This document shows, piece by piece, positions 22,635 to 33,214 of a stretch of DNA of 64,000 nucleotides; the first letter of the stretch is position 1; each line of letters begins with the position of its first letter. Under the pieces are notes generated by a model that was not told where the DNA came from, did not search any database, and worked only from the letters and a program-made list of their open reading frames with translations. The translations under genes were made by a program, and so were the position numbers. Source of the DNA: Cyrtodaria siliqua (taxonomy: Eukaryota > Mollusca > Bivalvia > Adapedonta > Hiatellidae); the NCBI GenBank assembly GCA_037043455.1, contig JAWPHD010010397.1, forward strand, positions 30,126 through 94,125, read 5' to 3'.

Positions 22635-22748
22635 GGTTGAATTATATATTGCGATCTGCCTACGGAGTATGGAAAACATTAGGTTATACGTTAACTAACC
22701 TAATGTTTTTCATACGCTGTAAGAAGATCGAAATATAGAATTCAATCC
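22635..22748. repeat. 114 bp foldback palindrome
   Basis: The left arm has TTGAATTATATATTGCGATC, GTATGGAAAACATTAGGTTA. The right arm, inverted, has TTGAATTCTATATTTCGATC, GTATGAAAAACATTAGGTTA. The spacer is only about 5 bp, so the element is nearly all stem. Confidence 0.8.
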
Positions 22749-22749
22749 T

Positions 22750-23740
22750 CATTTTCAAATTTTGTTTGTTCGATCTATTTATCAGACTTTAGTAATGTAA
22801 ATGGTTGTATTTATGTTAAAAATATTGGTTTAAAGCTGTAATTCGTACTGTTGGAAAAGCGACGTTGCCAGTATTGCCGCGTTTTATAACAATTAATACG
22901 AGCACGTCAAGACGACGTTATGTCATAAAAAAAGTACATGGACCAATTAACTGAACCTTGTTTGTTTTAGCTCTGCCCCAAAGGTAAATGTTTTTCATTA
23001 TAAATTAAAATGCAACACGTTAAAGTGACTCATTTAAGGGCAGAGCAATACTATAGAAACGTACATATTGGAAAAACAAAATGGCAGTATGCTAGAAATA
23101 GATCTCCTAGATATGAACGTTATGGTATGTATTAGTTATGTGGATTCTTGACAAGGGACATGGGCTCACATTCCCTGCCTGGAATTTATATTTTTATTTT
23201 TATTTTAGGTTAAGATTCCTATTTAGGAATAACGTTAATAATTTTCTTTTTTAAAGTTGGTTAATAAATAAGGATAAAAATATCGGACAAATCCTTTTTT
23301 TATTTGTTTCAGGTTTGCATTTGTTAACATTACGGCAAAAGTAGTCTTTAAAACACAATTTTCAATATATAACAGTTTAAACCATAGTTGTATAATACTA
23401 CAATATACGTTTATGTAAAGAAAGTAACCAATATATTGATCATATGCGTTGCTGGTCTGAAGTTTAACATTAACACATAATTCGCATATCTACGTGTATT
23501 ATACGTATGATCCGCCATGGATTCGTCTCAAAAATAAGAACTATAGTTTAAATATGTATAAAAAATGTATTACCTTAAGATCTGTTGCAAATCGTTAATT
23601 TGAAAGTAGTCTTGTTAGTCCATGATAAGCTAATTGTTCAATAAATGTTAAACATGCCAATGTGTATGGACCGAAAGCTATCTAACATGGTCTATTAAAA
23701 TACTCAATGTTGATTGGTTATTGGGGTAGCTTGGAATATC
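22750..23740. other. Non-coding stretch, nothing recognised
   Basis: No repeat partner or coding signal was found. Confidence 0.5.
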
Positions 23741-23744
23741 ACAG

Positions 23745-24370
23745 GCACTAGTAGACACATATTCCATATTAACTCTATATTGCATTTAAGCAAAGTTATG
23801 TCCCTTTTTCGACATTAAAATTCTGGTTAAATTTTTTAGGCAAATCTTTGAATTTCATAATTGTAAATTATCAATAAAACTTCAGCAAAGCGTGGATGCT
23901 AGTAGACACATGTTCCATAACTCTGTATTGCATTTTAGAAAAATTAGGCCCTTTTTCTGGATAAATACTAGAATTTCTTATATTTTATTTGTTGGCAAGT
24001 CCATTTATTTCAATACCCACTAGCTATATATCTCTCCGTGGCCGAATGGTTAACGACGCTGCGTTGTAAACCTTCACTTCTCACCGCTGCGGGTTCGAAC
24101 CCCACTGGGAGCTCAACTTATGAGGAAGGGTCGATTCTTGCGGATTGCGGAAGGTGTACAATACTAGTCCGACCCAGGAAAGGTGGATGGTCTGCCTCCA
24201 CCACAAAAAAATAGACCGTCATTATAACCTTACATGTGTTGAAAATGACGTAAAACACCATACAAACAAACAAATCAAACTTCAAAGGAGCTTGACAAGT
24301 GTCATCAGAATCATCAAGGACACTTACAGACACGTGTTTCATAACTTTTTATTTCATTTTAGCCAGATGA
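23745..24370 (+). repeat. ~150 bp tandem repeat interrupted by a SINE
   Basis: AGTAGACACATATTCCATA (about 23750) and AGTAGACACATGTTCCATA (about 23899) begin two units that continue with CTCTATATTGCATTT or CTCTGTATTGCATTT. A third, weaker unit (CAGACACGTGTTTCATAACT) lies at about 24328, after the SINE at 24035-24275. The SINE apparently inserted between units two and three. Confidence 0.6.
24035..24275 (+). repeat. tRNA-derived SINE, plus strand
   Basis: The head CTCCGTGGCCGAATGGTTAA is a type II (Ser/Leu-like) A box. The B box is GGGTTCGAACCCC, and the acceptor-like ending is CTGGGAGC. The body contains GGAAAGGTGGATGGTCTGCC, TAGACCGTCATTATAACC and GACGTAAAACACCATAC, ending in (AAAC)n. Minus-strand tail fragments of this family occur at 54312-54395, and a plus fragment at about 13285-13320. 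Confidence 0.85.
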
Positions 24371-24540
24371 TAATAAAGCAGTTCCATATATTTCTATGAA
24401 AATCACTGCATACATCAAATAAAAATGGCAAGTCTGTACATACCATTAGCCCCATAAACCCCACAGCTTCCCCACTCCTACATCACCCCAAATAAATAAA
24501 TAAATATTTTTTCTATTTTTTTGTTTCTTTGCAATTACCA

Positions 24541-24860
24541 TAAATACTGACTCGGTTTTATTGAGTCTGTTCATGAGAAGTAATGAAAGAAGCAACACCT
24601 CTCACGCCCCCTAGCACCGGCTTAAGCGGTATTCTACTTCAAATCCACCTATATTGGGCTCGTTGGTCCCAAAGGACCAGTAAAAATAACACTACTGATT
24701 CGTAGCACGGGGAGACATTTTACAGCCGCCACACTGCACTAAACGAACGCTAGTGTGAATGTTAATAAATACTGATAAAGGTGATCCTTTGGGAGCAACA
24801 AACACAATTAAGAGAATAAAGCAGCAGACTCGGTTTTATTGAGTCTGTTCATGAGAAGGT
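24541..24860 (+). repeat. Second locus of the GTTCATGA tandem family
   Basis: One full unit plus part of the next (starts near 24541 and 24764). Key words are GACTCGGTTTTATTGAGTCT (itself a hairpin), GTTCATGAGAAG, CACCTCTCACGCCCCC, TTAAGCGGTATTCTA and CATTTTACAGCCGCCACAC. Confidence 0.8.
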
Positions 24861-25558
24861 ACATGTCTGCTTCCTGTTCTCTTCCACACACCCCACACAC
24901 ATCTCTCCCGCACCCCCTTCCCATCCCAACCCACTCTCCAACTTAGACTCCCCAATGAAAATATTGCATTATTTCTGTTTTATCCTATTCTATTCAGTAA
25001 CATTTCACTTCCCCTCCACACCCTCTTTAAGTTCATATTATTTCTGGAGTATTGAAGGTCTTGCTTTGATATTTGGTATATGTTTACTGATCATCTCCTC
25101 CGCGCACCACCTACAACGTCACCTCACCACCACCTAACCTCCGCAATTAAGACTTGACCTTGGGAATGAACTGGCACCGGAGCATGCTGTCCTTCCGACA
25201 GCTCTTGTTTAATATGGATCTTTCCATATTTGGTGTATGAATCTCAGTGTGCTTGTTTTAATCTTTAGTTATGCTTGTCATTGTCTGCTTCCTATGTGTC
25301 TGCTTCATAGGTTTATGAGCCCTCTTTTGCTCTTCTATATTATGTATTGATTGGAAATTTTGTTTTCTTGTGTGGGGGATTTTCTTGTAATGGGAATGAC
25401 TACCATGTTTCATATCATTCGTATTAACACTGGCATATAGCTCATAGCTTTGTCTGTAACATAACATTACATGTGGCTGAAGCTGCTTCTTAAGACCGCT
25501 GACTTGTTGATGATATTCACAAAGTCCATTGTACAAGAACCAGGACATTTGTATTGTA
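24861..25558. other. Non-coding stretch, nothing recognised
   Basis: A C-rich stretch at 24890-24950 and two small ORFs without recognisable content. No repeat partner was found. Confidence 0.45.
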
Positions 25559-25862
25559 TAACACATTTATTACCACCATGACCACTGTATACCACATTGA
25601 TTACAAACATGTCCAAAGTACATCACATGTACTAATTAATATCATGGCCACTCTATACCACATTTCCTACTACAACGACCACTGTATATCATGTATGCAT
25701 CACTACCATGATCACTGTATATCACATTTTATACTAACATGACTACTAAGACTAAATACCACATTATTTACTACCACGACCACTAAATACCACATTTATT
25801 ACTACCATGATCACTGCACACTACATTTATCACTACCATGACCACTGATACCACAGTTATTA
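25559..25862 (+). repeat. Degenerate ~30-35 bp tandem repeat
   Basis: Around nine imperfect units of the type TTTATTACTACCATGACCAC TGTATACCACA. Isolated outlying units can be seen near 26395 (CTGCCATGACCAATATATAT) and 27510, which suggests the array was once longer or is dispersed. Confidence 0.75.
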
Positions 25863-26010
25863 ATTATAAACCTCATGGCACAGGGATCAAATTAATATTT
25901 TTAGCCACTTGCTAAAAAAGGCAAGTGCGAAGGTGTTCTACTTGCTATTTTAATCAAGGTACTTGCATTAATAATTTAAACCTCTATTATGATTGTGAAG
26001 TCAAAACAAG

Positions 26011-26072
26011 TGTATATGTATCGGGATGTTCTATGCTGAAGTGTATATGTATCGGGATGTTCTATGCTGAAC
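26011..26072 (+). repeat. 31 bp exact tandem duplication
   Basis: TGTATATGTATCGGGATGTT CTATGCTGAA occurs twice in tandem. The block from 26113 to about 27060 holds no gene I can support. Confidence 0.85.
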
Positions 26073-27059
26073 AGTGTATGTACGGGCAAATGAAAATCAG
26101 TGAACACTTCCTATAATGGCGGACACAGTTTGAACAACTTTCTGAAGACGATTTGAAAAGTTTACTCAGGAGTTCATGGCTGAAGATTCCGAAACCATCT
26201 GCAGATTTTTATTTTATAGGTGCTGAGAATAGTAATTTTAAACAGAGAGAAGTAACAATGTTTTCTCATGTTTTATTTCAGAGAAATATTTAGCGGATCC
26301 GAATATATTTTTCAAGATGTTTTTCAATATAATGAAATAAATTGCCTCAGAAAAATATTCACTGCCACTCTCACAGGATTACAATAATTACATACTGCCA
26401 TGACCAATATATATCACATTCAGGTAATTATTTTTTGTATTGTTTTACGAACCATCAAGACGGAGAATTGCTGTAGGAGGAGGAGGGGGAATAAAAAAAA
26501 CATTTGGTAAAGTATAGTTTAATTATTTTGATGGAAAGGAAAATAATGAAATGTTCTATTAAAATCTGGGAGTAGATAAAAAAATTAAAAATATTCAAAT
26601 TCCCCATGAAAAAATAAAATACCTAATTTCGTTTTGTCATAGGAGGGTTTGTAAAAACGAATTATCAAAAGAATAATTGCCTTCTTACAACCATGACTTA
26701 CTCCAGCAGGGCTACCGTTACTATAAATTTCAAAAAACCTTTGCAACATTTTATTATCGTAACCCTAATTTACTTTTAAAATATCATAACCTGACTTCTA
26801 TGGTGATTAGATTTACAAACTTCGTAAGATACTTGGTCGTAATCACATTCATACAATCTTTACTAAACTTGTTAAAAGTTTATCAAAAGATGTTATGACC
26901 ATATCATTTTGCAACGTACTGCATGTTTAGTGGTTGACCCATTTACGGTTTGCCACTATGCTTTCCTCTTTGATAGTGCGATGACCGGACAGATTGTGGA
27001 CCTTATGATGACGTCTAAATAAATCTTTATCGGACAGTAGTGTTTGATGTTTGCCTTTA

Positions 27060-27495
27060 ATCTTGTCATACCCTTAACGGTTTGTTCTCTTGTTGCTCTG
27101 GCTTCTGCCAAGTCACTGAGTACTTACTTTGTGACTTTCTAGGCTTTTGTATTTTTATATTATATATACATGATCATTTATGTGTTTTATTTATACTGCC
27201 CATTAATGCTGCCCTGTTTGTTAGAGAGTATTACCTAGCAGGGATATCTGTATTTACATTATCCCGCTTACTGGGATGACAGTAAGGTAAGAGTGAGGTT
27301 TGCTACACCCTAGAACCTGGTTTAACCCCCCAGCAGCGTTTTTGCCACTGACCGTTCCGGTAATGCCCTAATGTCAATCCCTTTGGGTTTGTAATGTCTT
27401 ATCTTGTCTTTTATTCATCTTTAAAGTTGTTCTTTGTTTCTGTGTGTGTTTATGGTTGAATATCGGCCTTGAATGCTACCTTTTCTGTTCGATTT
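27060..27495 (+). repeat. Dispersed ~430 bp repeat, copy 1
   Basis: Shares long ordered blocks with 47740-48110 (same strand) and 49480-49990 (inverted): TTACTGGGATGACAGTAAGG, GTAAGAGTGAGGTTTG, a run of CCCCCAGC, TTTTGCCACTGACC, and GTCTTTTATTCATCTTTA. All copies are non-coding. The phrase order is conserved, with small indels. I do not know the family name. Confidence 0.8.
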
Positions 27496-27737
27496 GTATA
27501 TCTACTTTATATGTATACCACACTTATTATAACATTGACTTTATATGAAAATCACGTTCATTACTAGTGCGTTCCCTCAAATTGTTGGGGAAAAAATAAT
27601 CCGGCCTTCTCTCAGATTCTTGGGGGAACAAAGTCTGGCTGCTAGTCCAATTAGAGGAAAATAATCTGGCTCTCTCTTCAAACTATGATAAATGTAGATC
27701 TACTCCATCAGCCACTGGATTCAACATGGCAATGTTC

Positions 27738-28195
27738 AAGGTCTCACTACACACTTCGATTTTACTGTGTTGGCCATAGGCAGTAAAGTCCAATTTCCCA
27801 TCCTGAATCAAGCATTTACAGTCTAAAAGTATTTTTTGGGAAAATACAGTTACTGCTGCTCATAAAAATCCACAAAATCTGGTACATAGCCCACTTTGGT
27901 TTTTTTTAATGCGAGTGGTGTCAGGCACGAAACTCTTTTCGGCTTTCACTTAACAGTTTGCACCTAAATTCATATACATTTTGAGCACCCACAAATGTGT
28001 CACATTTTGCTGTCAGTGTCGTCTAATCGCTGTTTATCCATCTCACACTATTGTTTTCTCACCTGCAACAAGAAAAGAAAATATCCATGGGCAATTATTA
28101 AAATATCTCAAACCGAAGAACACACCCCTACTTTTTATGGTGTAAGAATTATCCTACAGTCACATGCAAGGGAGCTAAGTGTGTAGTGAGACCTT
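27738..28195. mobile_element. TIR element, ~460 bp
   Basis: A 19 bp perfect inverted repeat, AAGGTCTCACTACACACTT, lies at 27738-27756 and 28177-28195. The interior has no coding capacity. A G12 run sits directly outside the right end. The target-site duplication is unclear because of that run. Confidence 0.65.
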
Positions 28196-28676
28196 CAAGG
28201 GGGGGGGGGGGCTCATGTGTGTGCATGTCTTCAAAATCATAACTGCAACAACTATAAATGACTATCTAACAAACAAAATAATTTATAGATACTTTTGTCA
28301 TAGATTGCATGAGTTTACGGCTCAAAATGCAACATGCATCAGTTTGCTTCGCACCATATTCATGGAGCGAAAAAATCAGGATTTTTTATCTGTATCAAGA
28401 GTAGAAAATATTCAGTAACTTTTGTATTCTAAGAGATTGTGTTCTTAAATTCTGTAGGATTTGTGTTGGATATGTATATAATCTAAAAGAAAAGTGAGGT
28501 TTGTCTTTCAGGCAGTGTTTCTTAATTTATTAATTGTTCACCTATGCCCATATATGATTTTTTTATTTTTTTATATATATCTTTTTTATTAAATGATGCT
28601 TTCTGAAACAGAAGTAGTGGTAATACTTATTTTCTAGTCAAAAATAGTTTATTATATTACATGTCCTACAGTGTCA

Positions 28677-28793
28677 TTAAAGGCCATTCAAGTTGATGTC
28701 ATCCATGGCTCCAATAAAACAAGCCCTCCCTTCAACTCTCAAATTGGCATCTTCTACCAGCTTCTTGTATAAAAAGTTAATATGGCCTTTACT
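28677..28793 (-). CDS. Possible terminal coding exon, unidentified
   Basis: On the minus strand an open frame of 38 codons runs to a TAA at 28677-28679. It reads KLVEDANLRVEGRACF and then GAMDDINLNGL, which looks like real protein with mixed charged and hydrophobic residues and no low complexity. No ATG starts it, so it could be only a last exon. A clear acceptor is missing (the upstream bases are AGTAAAG), and a stop lies directly upstream in frame. AATAAA words on the minus strand at about 28560-28590 could serve polyadenylation. I do not recognise the family. It may equally be a pseudogene scrap. An inverted AGGCCAT/ATGGCCT pair also flanks it. Confidence 0.3.
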   Translation of the reverse strand, partial: SKGHINFLYKKLVEDANLRVEGRACFIGAMDDINLNGL

Positions 28794-28799
28794 TTATAG

Positions 28800-29200
28800 C
28801 ATATGATTACAATTTGATAATAATGTCACTATTACTATTTGAAAACCTAGCTGTTGTACAAAACAAAATCAGAAAATATACCCAACAGTGATTTAAAAGG
28901 GGAATAAATACATAAAACCAGCAGGGGAGATAACTCGGACACACTAAATGCCACCAAAACTTGCGAAAAGCAGAAAACCAACCGAAAACCACCAGCATGC
29001 AGATTAGATTTAAAGAAATTATCACAATACAGATAACGCTACCAAATGTACAGGAACAGCGCTTAGCTTAAAAATCTATGAAATTATAACAATCGGTATA
29101 TTTCATAAAATGTCTGTCAATTCCATGTTATATCGAATCTGTTAATTAATCGCATTGAACCGCAGTGCATGCACTTTATACATAGTTGTTGAATTCATCT
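28800..29200. other. Non-coding stretch, nothing recognised
   Basis: No repeat partner, domain or splice structure was seen. Confidence 0.45.
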
Positions 29201-29204
29201 CAAA

Positions 29205-29288
29205 TTACAGTCAGTGAGTCAGTCCAGTCCAGTTCAGTCCAGTCAGTCAAATTACAGTCAATCAGTCAGTCAGTCAGTCAGTCAGTCA
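29205..29288 (+). repeat. (CAGT)n / AGTCC microsatellite
   Basis: A compound tetranucleotide tract: GTCAGTCCAGTCCAGTTCAG, then AGTCAGTCAGTC repeats. Confidence 0.9.
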
Positions 29289-29819
29289 AAAAACATTTTC
29301 TAAATGAAAATCAGTGATCAACTGCTTGCGAACGACTGCGGTGTTTCTCCAGAGGACACTGTACACCTACTCAAAGCAGTGAAAATTGAATGCAGACCAT
29401 TCGGATCAGAGTGAAAAAGATTGCAGCATAATAATATACATAATGCAGCACAACACTACATGCCAAAAATAATTTTAGTACAGATCTGCGAAAAAACTAT
29501 CAAGGCGACACAGGCAATCTTTACCGTGAATAATGATAGAACCAGAATTTAATATTTTATTATGACGCGAAATTCACTTGAATTTCAATGAACACATGTA
29601 ATTCGCGTACATTTTTTTATTTAAACATATATATTAGCACAGTTTTATACCAGCGAATATGAGATCAGTTATGCAAAAATACCACTAAAATCAAAATTGA
29701 TACTAGCTGAAAGCTACCAAGTCGAGTTCGAATGATAAGGAATAATGTTTTACCTTTTAAACAAATCTTCATTTTTTCACTGTATCCTATTTTAGGGGGC
29801 ACCCTAACCCTTGAAGGTG

Positions 29820-30185
29820 ATAAGGTTTCTAAGTTATCCATATAAGGTCATGTTCGACCTTTACCTTTGACCTACTGACATAAAATAAAGTTCCTTCTTC
29901 CACCTACGGTAATGTTTCTATGAAGTTTCATGATTGTAGGTGTTACGGTTTCTAAGTTATCTTCCGGATTGCGTATTTACAAGTAAGGTCACGGTGACCT
30001 TGACATTTGACCTTTTGACCTCAAAAAGACAATAGGGACCCTCGTCTCAGTTAGGGCAATGCACCTATAAAGTTTCATGACTGTATGTGTTTCGGAGTTA
30101 TCTTCTGGAATACGCAATTGTTTACCGACGGACTGACGAACGGAAGTACGGACGGACAACTCATACGTCCTGTTTTTCAAACGGG
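29820..30185 (-). repeat. GGTCA-type repeat, about two units
   Basis: Two related units share AAGTTTCATGA(T/C)TGTA(G/T)GTGTT, CTAAGTTATC or GAGTTATCTTC, and GACCTTGAC / GACCTTTACC words. The right side ends in a GACGGACxGACG-rich stretch and CAAACGGGCGTATAAAATAC, as expected for the end of a dispersed element. It contains a perfect nuclear-receptor palindrome, listed separately. Confidence 0.7.
29986..30000. promoter_or_regulatory. Perfect oestrogen-response-type palindrome
   Basis: AGGTCA-CGG-TGACCT matches the consensus inverted repeat with 3 bp spacing bound by steroid-type nuclear receptors. It lies inside a repeat, so it may be a by-product of the GGTCA-rich unit. Binding is not implied. 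Confidence 0.4.
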
Positions 30186-30414
30186 CGTATAAAATACATC
30201 ATGTCAATTGATTTGAGTGTCAAGTAATACTTGGAGGCGGGGTTTTAAATGAATTACGTAAGCGATTGCAAGTGACTCGCCCGACTTTCCTTTTTATGTT
30301 AGACTATAGTAGTCCTGTGCGTCGGGCTATCGGATTTGTACAGTCCTGCACATGGTTAGTAGTCCTCTACCGATAAAATCGAAGGGGGGACTATAGGATT
30401 ACGCTTTGTATCCG

Positions 30415-30500
30415 TCTATCAATCGATCGGTCGGTCGGTCGGTCTGTCGGTCGCTCGGTCGCTCGGTCTCTTGTACGTCCGTCCGTCAGTCCGTCCCATT
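30415..30500 (+). repeat. (GGTC)n and GTCC-rich tract
   Basis: ATCGGTCGGTCGGTCGGTCT, then GCTCGGTC repeats and GTCCGTCCGTCAGTCCGTCC. It directly precedes the tandem array that starts near 30500, as such tracts often do at the ends of these elements. Confidence 0.85.
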
Positions 30501-31770
30501 CTTGTCCGGAACACTGCTGTTGAAACTGCAATGATACTTTATACAATGATATAGGGTAATGAGAGGATGTACAAAGTGCAAGAACTGTAACTCTGTCTTC
30601 ATTCGAATTAGAGTTAATGCCCTTTGTAATCTAATACTTAGAGTTATTGTCCGGAGCATGGCTTCAAAACTACTTATGTGACTGCAATGAATACTTTGCA
30701 CAATGATAGAGGACAATAAGAGGAAGTGTAGAGCATAAGAAACTTAACTCTATCTTAATTCAAGTTATTGCGCTTTGAAATTTTATGTTTATAATTCTTG
30801 TCCAGAGCATACCCCAAAAACTACTAATGAGATTTCAGTGAAACTTTACGCAATGATATAGGGCAGTGAGTGAAAGTACAGAGCCTCAAAAACCGTAATT
30901 CTGTCTTCATTTAAATTAGAATTATTGCCTTTTGTAATTTTATACTTCAGAACTACTTATGGGACTGTAATGAGACTTCATATACAATGATAAAGGACAA
31001 TGGGAGAAAGTGCAGAGAACTAAAATCATGACTGTATCTTCATTCAATTTAGAGTTTTGTAATTTTAAGTTATAATTAGTGTACAATCATCAAGGGCGAT
31101 AAGAGAAAGTGCAGAGTGCAGATAACTGGAACCAATATTTATTAAAATTATAGTTATTTCCCTTTGTAATTGTCAGGCCGTAACTACACTGAGGCAAACG
31201 GAAGCACTTGCCTCCGTCAGAATTTCTGGAGGTACGAAATTTTGAAAAAGAGTTTTAGTTAAAAGTCAAAAACCGTTTTCAACTGTTGAACAAGAACGGT
31301 TCAAAAATGCCTACAATTTAGGTTTAGTCCATATGTTCCGTATAATAGTGCACTACTACACTACTAGATATAGGCACCAGAGGTCGTTAACCGGTAAATA
31401 CTCGTGTGTTTATGTTTCGGTTTGGGTTAAAATTGTATAAAAATGTTGCATATACATTAATCGGACATGCGTGAAAATTGTATGGATGCATAACTAGATC
31501 TACATTTTTTTCAAATTTCATTAAATTTGATAAATTATATACACTTTATGTAGAGGGAATCAGTACTCAAAATGCCCTCAGAATGCACGGAAAACGTAGG
31601 AGATCGCACCTACATTTCAATTTCTTTTTCGGGGGACCCGCCTAGCAAAAGAATTTTTGCCTCCGTCAAATTTTCGGTCTGGTACGGGCCCGATTGTATA
31701 CTTATAATTCTTGTCCAGAAGATAACTCAAAAACTACTAGTGGGACTGCAAATCGAATACTGCTGGTTGA
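30500..31770 (+). repeat. ~147 bp tandem array, interrupted
   Basis: Unit starts (TTGTCCGGAGCAT or TTGTCCAGAGCAT) lie near 30505, 30650 and 30797, with weaker ones near 30945 and 31080. Each contains ACTACTTATG, GACTGCAATGA, CAATGATA(T/G)AGG and AATTAGAGTTATTGCCCTTT. The array breaks at 31173 and resumes at 31693 with TTGTATACTTATAATTCTTG TCCAG. The gap is filled by the insertion 31174-31692. Confidence 0.8.
31174..31692. mobile_element. Insertion in the tandem array, probably hAT-like
   Basis: The ends are CAGGCCGTAAC on the left and, inverted, CGGGCCCGTAC on the right, so the termini are similar but not identical. ATTGT occurs directly outside both ends (31169-31173 and 31693-31697), and the array reads on correctly if the insert is removed. 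The interior holds two copies of TTGCCTCCGTCA. No transposase is encoded. Confidence 0.6.
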
Positions 31771-31789
31771 TACACGACCATATTCACGG

Positions 31790-32245
31790 CCATATGATAT
31801 TTTGAGCCATATGATATGTTGAGACATATGATATTTTGAGCCATATGATATGTTGAGACATATGCTATGTTGAGACATATGATATTTTGAGCCATATGAT
31901 ATTTTGAGCCATATGATATTTTGAGCCATATGATATGTTGAGACATATGATATTTTGAGCCATATGATATTTTGAGGAATATGATATTTTGAGGATATGA
32001 TATTTTGAGCCATATGATATTTTGAGCCATATGATATTTTGAGGATATGATATTTTGAGCCATATGATATTTTGAGGATATGATATTTTGAGGATATGAT
32101 ATTTTGAGCCATATGATATTTTGAGCCATATGATATTTTGAGGATATGATATTTTGAGCCATATGATATTTTGAGGATATGATATTTTGAGCCATATGAT
32201 ATTTTGAGGATATGATATTTTGAGCCATATGATATTTTAAGGATA
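31790..32245 (+). repeat. 16-17 bp minisatellite, CATATGATATTTTGAG type
   Basis: About 27 units. The main forms are GAGCCATATGATATTTT (17 bp) and GAGGATATGATATTTT (16 bp), with GAGACATATGATATGTT variants mostly in the left third. The left part mixes variants and the right part is more regular. The long minus-strand ORFs (up to 194 codons) simply repeat the unit in changing frames and are not called as genes. Confidence 0.9.
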
Positions 32246-32624
32246 TACTTCGGTGAGCATCCATTATTTCTACAGATTTGTTGCATTTAAAAAAAGAAAG
32301 ATACTTTATATTCTTGAAAGGCCTATCTCATAGTTAAGTAATCTAATATACTCTATGAAATTGAATGATATAATTTAATTAATCTTGGTACAATAATGTT
32401 TCAAATAGATAGTGTTTATATTATCACGTCCGTATTGAGGTGAGTAGGTCAAGGTCATATAAATAGTTACTGTATAATGTCCTTAGTTCTATATGATCTA
32501 TGTTGATAACTATGTGTGGGTGTGTTCCATTGTGGGTAAATATTATGCTGACCTATCTTTATTACACCTTTTTAAACATTAATTTTATTTAAACAGCCGC
32601 TTATTTTTTTATTTTTTTTAAATT

Positions 32625-32700
32625 TCGATCACCAAAGTGGTGGTCCGTTTATTCTCCCCGTCATAGGTGCACGAGGGTCGGGGAGTACCATCCCTCTATG
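32625..32700 (-). repeat. Dispersed repeat fragment, minus copy
   Basis: Inverted relative of 9143-9212. The shared words are TCTCCCCGTCATAGGT and GGGGAGTACCATCCC. Confidence 0.65.
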
Positions 32701-32924
32701 CACCTTACAATATAGTATGCATACAATTATAGACAATAAAACAGTGAAAAAAAATCAAATGTTATTTGTAGAAAAAATATTAATTGGGGATTTTTTCTTT
32801 TTATCTATTCTTGAGGTTATGAGTGGGAGATTTGTGTTTGAGAACTTTAATTACAAAAACATTGTGATTGTTAAAATATCAATTGATAGTTGTATACCAT
32901 ATCTTAAATATAATTAACTTTCAT

Positions 32925-33028
32925 TGTTAGTTCTATTATGTTTGTTTAAAGACAATGTGTTCTTCTTTTATCTTTTGTAAGGGGAGATAACTTGTAAGAC
33001 ATTGTCTTGTTCATAATAGAACTATTAC
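32925..33028. repeat. Inverted repeat, ~100 bp
   Basis: The arms TAGTTCTATTATG...AAGACAATGT and ACATTGTCTT...CATAATAGAACTA flank a ~30 bp centre. A small foldback element or hairpin. Confidence 0.75.
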
Positions 33029-33214
33029 CATCTTTTGTCTGTAATGAGTATTTTTTCCATCGGATTGAGAATGAGGGAAGAGTGGCAGAGTCTGAGCAAG
33101 CTTCATAAGATGAAATTTGCAGGACGAATGCCAGTTAAATATTTAAATACTCAGCTTATCTGTAGTATCTTGCATTACAAATTTTTATAAGCATTGCATC
33201 ATAAATTGATCTGC

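Noticed and set aside
24145..24399. 84-codon ORF
   Set aside because: It starts inside a SINE body and runs into a tandem repeat.
26113..26220. Possible coding start ATGGCGGACACAG
   Set aside because: It meets a stop after five codons. Another frame (FEQLSEDDLKSLL) looks protein-like but lacks a start, splice sites and a family I know.
31702..32286. Two long overlapping minus-strand ORFs (194 and 175 codons)
   Set aside because: They only translate the 16-17 bp minisatellite. The same HILKISYGSKY-type word appears in two frames, as expected for a repeat whose unit length is not a multiple of three.
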